Source: Panicum virgatum (Eukaryota; Streptophyta; Magnoliopsida; Poales; Poaceae). Taken from it: 64,000 nt of DNA. A program made the position numbers and the translations under genes. Position 1 is the stretch's first letter. Every line of letters starts with the position of its first letter. The notes below the pieces were generated by a model. It worked only from the letters and a program-made list of their open reading frames with translations, ran no database searches and had not been told where the DNA came from. This document shows, in pieces, positions 54,483 to 64,000 of this stretch. The DNA lies in contig NC_053143.1 of the NCBI RefSeq assembly GCF_016808335.1, positions 4,807,398 through 4,871,397 of the forward strand, read 5' to 3'.

Positions 54483-55362
54483 GCGCTCAGAGAAGTATTG
54501 CATCCTTTGGACATCTCAGTGCTCGAGGTTGTCAAGTAAGCAATGTTACCGTAAATGGCCGTGTAGCCCGTGTACACGCTACTCGACAAGCTAACCTGCA
54601 GTTTAGGGCCTAAACGGTAATTACACGGTCCAACCGTTTACACGTAAAAAACAGGGCTACACTGTCTACACATTGTAAAAAAACGGCAACTACACGGTTT
54701 TACACTACGAGTAGACCGTTTAAAACAACATTTAGGCTATAGAGAAGTATCAACTACTATGCCTTATTTGTTAAAGTGTATGAAATTTATTATTTGTAAA
54801 TTGTGATTTGTCACATAACATAAGAATGATCAGTTGATAACAGAAGCATATGTTTACATATTTGGTCTATTTAACAGCTAAGCTTGGTAATTTGTAATGT
54901 TTGAGTTGATCAATTTAGCTTGTATAAATATATGAATTTTATTTCTGCCGTACGAACCATGTAGCCTGTGTACACACCGTTTACTCTTCCGTTGTTTGAT
55001 CCAGTTGTAATCTGTTGGATGCTGTTTATTTGTTCGAGTTGAAACAGGGGTCTGATTATGATCTTTTTTTTGTTTGAGAGGAGTCTGATTATGATCTTTG
55101 TAGCTCAATCTTGATCCTGATATTCGACTCTTTCAGTGTACGGAGAGTGCAAAACCGGCCCATTTTGCACGTACCATGCAATGGGCCCAACTTAACCACA
55201 ACGACATTTCTGTGACAGCGTCAGTCATGATGAAGATGAACATCATCCATGTGACCATATCCATTTGGTGTGCAATTGCTTGACACGTCACGCTTACGAC
55301 GAAAAGCACTAAGCCTGTTGCCAATAAATCTATGAACATCTTGACTCGTGTGAAGTCAGAAC
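54483..55362. other. Spacer with repeated GTGTACAC/TACACGG words
   Basis: No gene. Words such as ACACGGT, GTTTACAC and GTGTAGCCCGTGTACAC are concentrated at 54540-54730. A related GTAGCCTGTGTACACAC lies at 54961. Possibly subterminal motifs of an unrecognised DNA transposon. Confidence 0.4.
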
Positions 55363-58095
55363 CTAATCATATGCCTTAATCATGTCTAGTTTTAGTTTAA
55401 GAGCAGCCATCCCTCCCGCACCCTTTCTTTTAGAATTTATATGATGCATAAGTTTATAAGCCAACAAGACATTATCTGTGATTAATCTTCTCGGTACAAA
55501 AGCACTTTGAGAAATGGAAATAATGTGTCGGTACCCTGTAGCAGGGATACACACTCCTACTGCAGCAAGGCAGGACTCGCGTAGTCATCCGTAACTACGC
55601 CATAAGGGGCGGAGCAGCCGGGCCCCACGGGTCAGGCTCTTACCTCACAGGGCCAACGGCCCCGGACCCGCTCCCCGCTCTGGGACGGGTCCGGTGACGC
55701 CACGTGTCCCTGAGGAGGGGAAGCTCCGCGCCAACAGCCGAGGGCTCGGACCCCCGTGCGTCCGGACCTCCCACGCGCATAGAACCAACATACCGCCGGG
55801 GCAGGGTCCGGGGGCGCCACGTGTCCCGCAGGCGCAGGCGCTGACTCGCCCACCCACCGCATTCAATGCGGGTGGTTGAGGCGTGCTCTGCCGCCGCGGC
55901 ACGCGGGGCAGCCTTTGTCAGGCCTCACTGTAGACCGCATATTACCGAGGTACACAGTGCAGCCGCATGTGCCGCATCCGCGCAGAGCCCGTCTGCCGTA
56001 TTAAATGGATACGACGGCACGATACCTTTTCATCATACCGCCTACGCCGCAAGCTACACGGCCAGTTCAGCTACGCTACAGGCAACGCCGCAAGCTACAC
56101 CCTGGCGCTGTTTCGACAAGACAGGGCATGGCTATGCCGGACGGAGGATTCCCACGGGCAGAGCAAGGAAATCCAGGAATAACATCTCCATTGCCTGCAA
56201 TGCCATAATGTCTGTACAGTATGTCATTTTATACTACATCGTTGGGCCCATCTGTCGGGGACTCAGCGGCCATGTACGCGCCTCCCTTGAGATATAAAAG
56301 GGAGGCGTTCGCTGCACACTTCAGAGACTCCAAGACTCTCACAACACAAGCTCGGTTTTCACTCCGAACAACCCGGCTCTCAACCTCTTGAGAGCGCAAG
56401 CAATACAACACACAGTGGACGTAGGGTATTACGCTCCGGCGGCCCGAACCACTCTAAACCTGCTGTGTTCATCGCGTTCTACCACCGAGATTGGGCTAAT
56501 CCTAGCTAACCCCCGAGTACTCACCCTCAGGGTTTAGGCGGGTGCACTACGCCACCCGGTTGTGGGTTTGCACACCACGACATAATGTTTGGCAATATCT
56601 TCTTTAATCTATTGGCAAGGACCTTTGATATCAGCTTATATAGCACATTGCACAAAACTAATAGGCCGAAGATCTTTAAGCATTTGTGGTGAATTGGTTT
56701 TTGGGATCAACACAATAATAGTATCATTCCAGCCCTCTGGCATTGCCCCCCCTCCCATTAAGAACACAAAGCACCTCTTGTTTCACCCATTCCCCAATCA
56801 AAGACCAGAATTTCTTATAGAAAATAGAGGGCATGCCATCAGCACCCAGAGCTTTCAAATCACCTATACTATGAAGGGCAGACCAGATTTCATCTCCCGT
56901 AAAGGGCTGCAATAGCAATTCATTCATATCTTGTGTGACCCTATGGTCAACGCAATCCAGCACCTCATCACATTGGTTACCTGCATGAGACAGAAATAAT
57001 TGTTGATATTGATTAGCAATGAAACTCTTCAGCTGCTCCCCTGCCACCACATCTCCATCTTCGTTCTTTAGCTTCCTTATGTAATTCTTTCTTTTTCGTT
57101 TAGAGGCAAAAGCATGAAAAAATCCAGTATTTTGGTCCCCCTTTGTTAGCCATGTATTATGAGCTCGCTGCTTCCAATAAATATTTTATTGATCTTGCAA
57201 TCGTTCAAGCTTATAGCGCAATAAATGTTCCCGGTTCACTGATTCTTGAGATATAGCCCCCCGCCTGCAATTCTCCAACTCCTTCTTCACACAATTAATT
57301 ATTTTTTTCCAAATCTCCTAGCACATTCCTATCCCACTTCCATAGGTCGCGCAGCACGTCTCTTTGAACCTTAACCAGACTGTTACTCCCTTCCTGTGTA
57401 ACTCTTTGCCATGCTCTCATTACCTGTTGTTCACAGTCATCTTCCTCAAGCCATTTAGCTTCAAACTTTGGCAAGATCTCCACCTGTTCACTCCACTCCC
57501 TATGGCCCCTGCTCCCCACATCAATTATAATCGGCCTATGATTTGAATGTCTAGGATCTCCATTGGTAACCCTTACTAAAGGAAATAAGCATCTCCAAGC
57601 AGTATTTGCAACTGCTCGGTCAAGTCTTTCTTTTGTAAACCTGGAAGCCATATGGTGATTATTGCGCCAAGTAAAAGGGTCTCCAACGAACCCCAAGCCA
57701 TGCAGATCACAGTCCTCCAATGCCAATCTGAACTTGCGCGCTTGATTCTGCCCATGGGGAACCACCTTCCTTCTTGCTGCTGAATAATATCTCATTAAAA
57801 TCGCCACTACAAAGCCATGTCAGATTAAAAAGGTCCTTAAGAGTGCGTAGCATCTCCCACGTATTATCCTTCATTTCACATTTTGATTCCCCATAAACAC
57901 CAGTAAATCTCCACTCAGAACCATCCTCCTCCTTTATGACACTATCAATATGATATTTAGAAAAAGCTTTTCACTCCCACATCAATACCCCTTCTCCAAA
58001 ACATAGCTAATCCACCACTTGCTCCATCACTATCCATAGTCACCATATTTGGCATTTCTAGTCTCCACCTCAACCATTCCATCCATTTCCCATCA
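55363..58095 (-). mobile_element. LINE-C, inverted 5' block (endonuclease to mid-RT)
   Basis: Minus-strand L1-type ORF2 read right to left: endonuclease mid and C-terminal parts (SGGLAMFWRRG; GDPFTWRNN; RDWLKWDRN-type linker), then RT N-terminus (LLLQPFTGDEIW, ADGMPSIFYKKFW), then [13 protein letters not shown] and [10 protein letters not shown], ending near 55365. The frame has several stops and shifts. A solo gypsy LTR (55526-56582) interrupts it between LPN and IISISQSAF. The remainder of the same LINE lies on the plus strand from ~58100. Confidence 0.88.
55526..56582 (+). mobile_element. Solo Ty3/gypsy LTR in LINE-C
   Basis: 1057 bp, TGTCGGTACCC to CACCACGACA, with perfect TAATG target duplication (55521-55525 and 56583-56587). 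Related but clearly not identical to the LTR at 59169-60221. TATAAAAGGG at about 56297. Discounting it plus one TAATG makes the LINE-C frame continuous. Confidence 0.92.
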
Positions 58096-58099
58096 TGCA

Positions 58100-59168
58100 T
58101 CTTATACACAACGAATCGTTCCCCAACGAGGTTTACGACAAGGTGATCCCCTCTCACCTTACTTGTTTATTCTTTGTGCAGAAGGTTTATCGGCATTGTT
58201 GCAAAAAGCATAATGTGAGCGAAAGATTGAAGGGATTAAAATATGTAGAGGGGCACCCAGAGTTAACCATTTGTTTTTTGCTGATGACTCCTTAATTTTG
58301 ATGAGAGCAAGAGCAAGCGATGCACAGGAGCTTAGACATATCCTGGAAGTATATGAAAGGGCTTCCGGACAGGTTATAAACAAAGATAAATCATCAATAA
58401 TGTTTAGTCCGAATACAAGACAAGAAGAAAGGGGGCAGGTGAGATCAAGTCTGTTAAGCACAAGTGAAGCGAGTAGTGAAAAGTATCTGGGGCTACCTGT
58501 ATCCATTGGGAAATCAAGGAGTAAAGCTTTTGAATATATTAAGAGAAAGTTATGGAGCAGGATTCAGAATTGGCAAGAGAAACTTCTTTCAAAAGCTGGG
58601 AAGGAAATATTAATTAAGGCTGTGGCACAGTCCATTCCTACATATGCAATGTCTTGTTTCGACCTTACAAAAGGTCTGTGTGATGATCTGAGTAGCATCA
58701 TTGGAAGGTATTGGTGGAGCCAACATGATAAAATAAATAAGATTCATTGGCTAAGCTGGGAGAAGCTCACGAGGACAAAGAAGAAGGGAGGTCTTGGTTT
58801 CAGGGATCTGCATTTATTTAATTTGGCTATGCTTAGTCGACAAGCATGGAGATTGCTTACCAGCCCAAATACGTTGTGTGGACAAGTATTGAAGGCTAAA
58901 TACTTCCCATGTTCAGATATCCTCCACTGTAAACCTTGTTTTGGTATTTCATATGCATGGCAAAGTATTCTGAGAGGGGTTGAACTTTTGAAGGTAGGGA
59001 TTATTTGGCGAATTGGTAATGGTAAAATCGTGAGAATTTGGGAGGACCCATGGCTTCCTAAGGGCAACACAAGAAAACCAATTACACCTAAGAGAGGTTC
59101 TCTATTGACTAAAGTGAATGAACTTATTAATCCAGTGACAGGTGAATGGGATGAGCAGCTAATTCATG
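58100..59168 (+). mobile_element. LINE-C, forward 3' block (RT palm onward)
   Basis: A plus-strand continuation starting at the RT motif [14 protein letters not shown] (about 58119-58160), with a frameshift before the catalytic FADD (~58277). It runs through GLPVSIGKSRSKAF, KLSKAGKEILIKAV-type motif, KKKGGLGFRDL and RIGNGKIVRIWEDPWLP. It is cut at 59168 by the gypsy element, and the zf-RVT and poly(A) presumably lie beyond the window. Confidence 0.88.
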
Positions 59169-60221
59169 TGTCGGTACCCTGTAGCAGGGATACCCACTCT
59201 TACTGCAGCAAGGCAGGACCCGCGTAGTTATCCGTAACTGCGTGGAAAGGACGGAGTAGCCAGGCCCCACGGGTTAGGCTCTTCCCTCACCAGGCCAACG
59301 GCCCCGGACCCGTTCCCCGCCTGGGGATGGGTCCGGAGACGCCACGTATCTCTAAGAAAGGGAAGCTCCATGTCGACAACCAAGGCCTCAGACCCCCTGT
59401 AGGGGTCCGGGACCTCCCGCGTCTGTCCGGACCTCCCGCACTGCGTAAGTGGTCCGGAGCCGCCACGTGGCCCGGAGGCACGGGCTCGAGCGCGAGCCTT
59501 CCGCTGGAAGACTCGCGCGCCCACTGCATTTAATGCAGATGGACAAGGCGTGCTCTGCCGCCGCGGTACGCGAGACAGCCTTTGTCAGGCCTCGCTGTGC
59601 ACCGCGTATTACCAAGGTGCACAGTGCAGCCGCCTGTGCCGCACCCACGCAGAGCCCGTCTGCAGCATTAAATGGATACGACGGCACGACACTTTTCCAT
59701 CATGCCGCCTACGCCGCAAGCTACACAGCCCGCTTAAGCTACGTGGCAGGCGACGCCACTAGCTACCTCTGGCATCGTCCCGACAAGACAGCGCCAGGAC
59801 ATGATGAACGAAGGGCTCCAGGAGCAGGCAAAGGAATCCAGGAGAGAGATCTCCTTTGCCTGCAACGCCATAATGTATGGACAGCACGTCATTTTATACT
59901 ACATCGTTGGACCCACCTCTCGGGGACCCAACAGCTGTGTACGCGCCCCCCTTGAGATATAAAAGGGAGGCGCTCGCTGTGCACGGGGGTCTCCCCAGAC
60001 ACACAAGCTCTCGCGAACTCTCTCACTCTCGTGGGAGGGCAATACAACACACAGTGGACATAGGGTATTATGCTCCAGCGGCCCGAACCACTCTAAATCT
60101 TGCTGTGTTCATCGTGTTCTTGAGTGAGATCTAACTAGGACTAGCTAACCCCCGAGTACACACCCTCTGGGCTAGGGCGGGTGCCTTCCGCCACCCGGCT
60201 GTGGTTTGCAGCACCACGACA
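59169..60221 (+). repeat. Gypsy 5' LTR
   Basis: 1053 bp, TGTCGGTACC to CACCACGACA. TATAAAAGGG near 59959. GC-rich CCGGAC words in the first 300 bp. Confidence 0.9.
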
Positions 60222-60241
60222 TTTGGCGCGCCAGGTAGGGG
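60222..60241 (+). promoter_or_regulatory. Gypsy primer-binding site
   Basis: TTTGGCGCGCCAGGTAGGGG directly after the LTR, the tRNA-complementary site used by related grass gypsy elements. Confidence 0.8.
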
Positions 60242-60276
60242 AGCAGCTGGTCGCAGTTCGTCTCTTCCTCGCCCCG

Positions 60277-62229
60277 ATGGTTCGGGTGGACGACGTGGAG
60301 ATGACGGAGGGTGTGGCGTCCTCCACGCCACACGCCTCTCGTGTCCCTGCTCCAGGGGCAACTGTGCCCGTGGAGCAGCCACCGTCGGCGGCGGCGCGCG
60401 CTGCTCGCCGGCAAGAGTCAGGGCGCCCATCAAGGGCCCCCTCACAAGATGCGAGCGGCGGAGCGCTGGTAGCGGCTAGGGAGTTGCTTCGCAACCCCCC
60501 GGCTGAAGCAGCCTCGCCAGACGCCCTGAAGCAATGGCGGGACGACGTTGACCGTCTCCTCCACCTGGCTCAGGCCTCCCCCAGTTCTGCAAGGACTGGG
60601 CAACGACCTCCGCCCGGCAACGCGGTGGTACCTTACCGCCAGTGTCAGGGCGGTGCGTCGGCGTCCGTGCGCTCCCCTACCGTGAGGGGTGCACGAACAG
60701 AAGACCTGCGGTCGGAGCTCAACCGCCGGCGCGCGGGAGAGGATGCCCGCATCTCCGTCGAGAGGGCGCGAGAGCGCCGTCTTAACATTGAGGGCCGCAA
60801 CCTCAATGCCGACTTGGACGTGGTGGCACCCAAGCCCCCGGTGAACGCCCGGATACAGCCAGGCTCACCAGTTGCTGGGGTGGGCTGCGCTGCGCTGGCG
60901 GAGCACCTCCGCGCAGTGGCATGGCCATCCAAGTTCCGCCCCCACCTGCCGGAAAAGTACGATGGTACCACTAACCCGTCGGAGTTCCTGCAGGTGTACG
61001 TTACCGCCATCACAGCGGCTGGTGGTAACGGCGCCGTCATGGCAAGCTACTTTCATGTAGCCTTGTCTGGGCCAGCCCGGACCTGGCTCATGAACCTCAC
61101 ACCTGGGACGATCCAGTCCTGGGAAGAGCTCTGTGCGAGGTTCACAGCGAACTTCGCCAGTGCGTACCAGCAGCATGGTGTGGAGGCACACCTTCACGCC
61201 GTGAGGCAAAAACCCGGAGAAACGCTCCGGGCCTTCATCTCGCGCTTCACCAAGGTACGGGGTACCGTTCCTCGCATCTCAGATGCATCTATTATCACTG
61301 CTTTCCGCCAGGGGGTACGTGACGAGAAGATGCTCGAGAAGCTGGCGACGCACGAGGTGGAAAGCGTCACTACGCTTTTCTCCCTGGCAGACAAGTGTGC
61401 CAGGGCCGCTGAGGGCCGTGCATGGCACTCAGCCCCCCAAGACGGAGATGCCAAGGCTGGCGGCTCCGGTGCTACCGCTCAGGGCGGTAGCAAGAAGAAG
61501 AAGAACAAGAACCGGAATCGCGGGGAACCGCAATCTGGCAGATCAGTCATTGCAGCAGCAGCGCCAGCGGCGGCGCCGGCTGCAGCAGCAACGGCTGGGG
61601 GCCAGAATGCACATGGCAAACGCCCTCGCCCGCAAGGTGGAAGTGGAGGTTCATGCCCAGTGCATCCCACCGCTCGCCACAGCGCCGCTGACTGCCGCGA
61701 GATCCAGAAACTCGCGAAGCGGGTCAGTGGGCGGTGTGAGCAGTCCTCCAAAGACGGCTCACCCCCTCCTCGCCAGCGGGCCGGCAAGGAGAAGGCCTCC
61801 GACATCGGGGCCGCCTACGGGGAGAAGGAGCTGGGGTACCAATCCCCCGCTCGAGAGCTGAAGGGCGTCTACCACGATGACGACTCCGATTCCGACAACG
61901 GCGACCGCCGCAAGAAGCTGTACGTAATGTACGGCGGAAGCTGGGAGCTTGTCTCCCGATGGGACGTGAAGACCCTTCGCCGGGAGGTCCTTTCGGTGAA
62001 GCCGGGGGTCCCGAAGGCGGCGCCGCACCAGAGGTGGATGAACACCACCATCTCTTTCGGGCCATCCGACTGCCCGGAGAATATGGCCGGAGCTGGTGTA
62101 CTACCTCTAGTCATCGCTCCTGTCATATCCAACGTAAGGCTCTATCACGTGCTGATTGACGGTGGGGCTGGCCTCAATGTCATCAGCTATGCAGCGTTCA
62201 AGCAGCTGCAGATCCCGAGTCCAAGCTGA
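60277..62229 (+). pseudogene. Gypsy gag and protease N-terminus
   Basis: The ATG at 60277 opens a 650-codon frame. Retrotrans_gag domain (WPSKFRPHLPEKYDGTTNP, FHVALSGPARTWLMNL, ELCARFTANFASAYQ, LRAFISRFTKVRG), a Lys-rich linker, a knuckle-like CPVHPTARHSAADC (CX2HX4HX4C) and the aspartic protease LIDGGAGLNVIS (Asp at about residue 628). The frame ends prematurely at 62229 owing to a small indel within protease. A second indel follows near 62280. Confidence 0.9.
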
Positions 62230-62698
62230 CTCCCTCTCGCCCATTCTCTGGAGTGGGCCCACACCCGGTGTTCCCTCTGGGAGCATCACATTGCCGGTCA
62301 CGTTCGGGACCGAGGAGAACTTCCGCACAGAGAGCGTTCTGTTCGATGTTGCGGAGGTGAACCTCCCGTTCAACGCCATCATTGGCCGACCGGCACTCTA
62401 CCGCTTCATGGCCATTGCTCATTACGGGTATTTGGTCTTGAAGATGCCTACCCCTGCCGGAGTCCTCACCGTGCAGGGCGACCGCACCGCTGCTGTCGCT
62501 GCAGTTGAGAGACTGCATGCTCTGGCGGCAGAGGCTGCACGTTCCAAGGAGGATCCATCCACCTCGCAACCCAAGGCGCCTGCAAAGGCTCCCAAGGTCC
62601 AACCGTCCGATCCGGACCATGTTCCCGTGAAGAAGGTGCAAATTGGAGCGGACTCCACCAAGACCACCCGCATCGCGGGGAACCTGGAGGAGAAATAG
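62230..62698 (+). pseudogene. Gypsy protease C-terminus and linker to RT
   Basis: After two small frameshifts (about 62217 and 62280) the frame reads TLPVTFGTEENFRTESVLF and FNAIIGRPALYRF, the conserved end of gypsy protease. It ends in an in-frame TAG (62696-62698) just before the RT leader. Confidence 0.85.
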
Positions 62699-64000
62699 GA
62701 AGACGCGCTCATCGCTTTCCTCCGGGCAAATGTCGACGTGTTCGCCTGGGAACCGTCACAGATGCCCGGGATCCCCAGGGAAGTGATCGAGCACAATCTG
62801 AGGATCTACCCCGATGCCACGCTGGTGCGCCAGAAGCCTCGGAAGCAGTCCGTGGAGCGACAAAACTTCATCCGCGAAGAAGTCCATAAGCTCCTACACG
62901 CCGGCTTCATCGAGGAGGTCCACCACCCCGAGTGGTTGGCCAATCCGGTCGTCGTCCCAAAGGCCAACGGGAAGCTTCGGATGTACATCGACTACACCAG
63001 CCTCAACAAGGCATGTCCTAGAGACCCCTATCCTCTTCCGCGTATCGATCAAATCGTGGACTCCACCTCCGGGTGTGACCTTTTGTCTTTCCTAGATGCA
63101 TACTTTGGTTTCCACCAGATTCAGATGTCTAGAGAGGATAGGAAGCATACTGCCTTTGTAACAGTAGATGGGCTTTATTGCTACATTGTCATGCCGTATG
63201 GTCTAAGGAATGCCTTACCCACGTTTGTACGAGCTATGAACAAAACCTTCTGTAATCTTATTAGAGATATTGTTGAGGTTTATGTCGATGATATTGTGGT
63301 CAAGACTAAGGTAGGGTCAACACTAGTGGAGGACCTATCCCTCGTCTTCGACCGGCTCCGCGCCACGCGCACGAAGCTGAACCCAGAGAAGTGCATCTTC
63401 GGCGTCTCAGCAGGGAAGCTGCTGGGTTTCCTGGTCTCACATCGAGGCATCGAGGCAAACCCAGCCAAGATCAAGGCGATCGAAGCGATGAGACCTCCTG
63501 GCCGCATCAAGGACGTCCAGAAGCTTACTGGATCTCTCGCTGCTCTTAGCCGCTTCATATCGAGGTTGGCTGAGAGGGCCCTTCCCTTCTTCAAGCTATT
63601 GAGGAGGTCCGGTCCATTTTCTTGGACCGAAGAGGCTGAACAGGCCTTTCAGGAGCTGAAGCAGCACCTCACCTCGCTGCCAGTATTGGTGGCTCCAGAG
63701 CCCGGTGAGCCGTTGTTTCTGTATCTTGCTGCGTCTGCGGAGGCAGTCAGCATGGTGCTGGTCGCCGAAAGGACGGAGCAAGCTCGCCAGGGGGACACCA
63801 GGGTCTCCCCGGCCAAAGATGGTGAGCCGGACCCTGGACACGGGGGCCCGTCAGCCTCACCTCTACCTGAAGCCCCAGACCCCGCACAAGGGGGTTCGGA
63901 GGAGCCTTGTGCCAGTGGGAACCCAGAGCCGCTGGGGGCCCAAGGACCTGATGTGGTGGATAAGGGCGAGCCGGACCCGATAACCAGGGTCCGGACCGTC
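62699..64000 (+). pseudogene. Gypsy reverse transcriptase and start of RNase H (runs off window)
   Basis: An open frame of 434 codons without a stop to the window edge, in the frame following the TAG at 62698. RT motifs: FAWEPSQMPGI, AGFIEEVHHPEWLANPVVVPK, YTSLNKACPRDPYPLPRID, LSFLDAYFGFHQI, VMPYGLRNA and the catalytic YVDDIVVKTK. Then FSWTEEAEQAFQELKQHL starts RNase H. Some positions differ from the usual consensus (RMYIDYTS for RMCVDYTS; LRNALPTFVRAMNK), suggesting mild decay. A block around 63090-63310 has AT-rich third positions unlike the GC-rich surroundings. Confidence 0.9.

Larger units (their letters stand above)
59169..64000 (+). mobile_element. Ty3/gypsy retrotransposon, 5' portion (continues past window)
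   Basis: Plus-strand element: 5' LTR, primer-binding site, gag, protease, RT and the beginning of RNase H. It is open at the window edge. Gag CX2HX4HX4C, the DGG protease and the TTTGGCGCGCCAGGTAGGGG primer site suggest the Tat/RIRE2-like group of plant gypsy elements. The insertion lies in LINE-C. Confidence 0.9.

Overview
The window is grass (Poaceae) nuclear DNA, very probably from a panicoid-type genome. The evidence is Sirevirus-type Ty1/copia elements, Tourist and Stowaway MITEs, hAT MITEs, L1-type LINEs, GC-rich first exons with spliceosomal introns, and plant-specific gene families. Two convincing host genes stand out: a four-exon group I bZIP transcription factor (21472-24741, + strand) and a GRAS-family regulator (30350-31798, + strand). 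A third fragment at 53829-54482 resembles the C-terminal part of a grass NB-ARC-like protein. Most of the rest is nested transposons. No tRNA, rRNA or CRISPR array was seen.

Layout. At 1-2708 there is a Tourist MITE, then unannotated DNA, then a ~710-bp unit followed by the start of a second diverged copy. That second copy is split by a minus-strand L1-type LINE (about 2709-20066), and its remainder resumes at about 20066-20700. Three LTR elements sit inside the LINE: a 1283-bp solo LTR in the endonuclease (4337-5619), a 10.7-kb Sirevirus in ORF1 (6891-17598), and a 268-bp solo LTR near the ORF1 N-terminus (19737-20004). In all three cases, removing the insert plus one target-site copy leaves the LINE frame continuous, so these order the events. 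The bZIP gene follows, then a Stowaway MITE, a short LINE tail, and a long non-coding stretch leading to the GRAS gene.

From 33.1 to 37.2 kb there is a dense MITE cluster (three Tourist-like and five hAT-like), several with exact target-site duplications. From 37.26 to 51.35 kb an inverted-repeat pair of about 105 bp brackets a second, 13.2-kb Sirevirus (37538-50783, perfect CTCCG duplication). This element carries an intact 769-codon env-position ORF, and a 5'-truncated LINE has landed in its reverse transcriptase. At 52114-53252 lies a ~99% identical copy of the 3' end and downstream flank of the GRAS gene, joined to a different TATA-containing 5' sequence.

The last 9 kb hold an L1-type LINE in the head-inverted arrangement expected of twin priming: a minus-strand block from 55363 to ~58095, then a plus-strand block from ~58100 to 59168. 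It contains a solo gypsy LTR (55526-56582), and the start of a related full-length Ty3/gypsy element (59169 onward) runs off the window.

The host genes show no sign of working together. The main content is a readable insertion chronology plus a few unusual points: the twin-primed LINE, the chimeric GRAS duplicate, the env-position ORF, and the mosaic composition of the gypsy RT. I found no evidence of a wholly new system.
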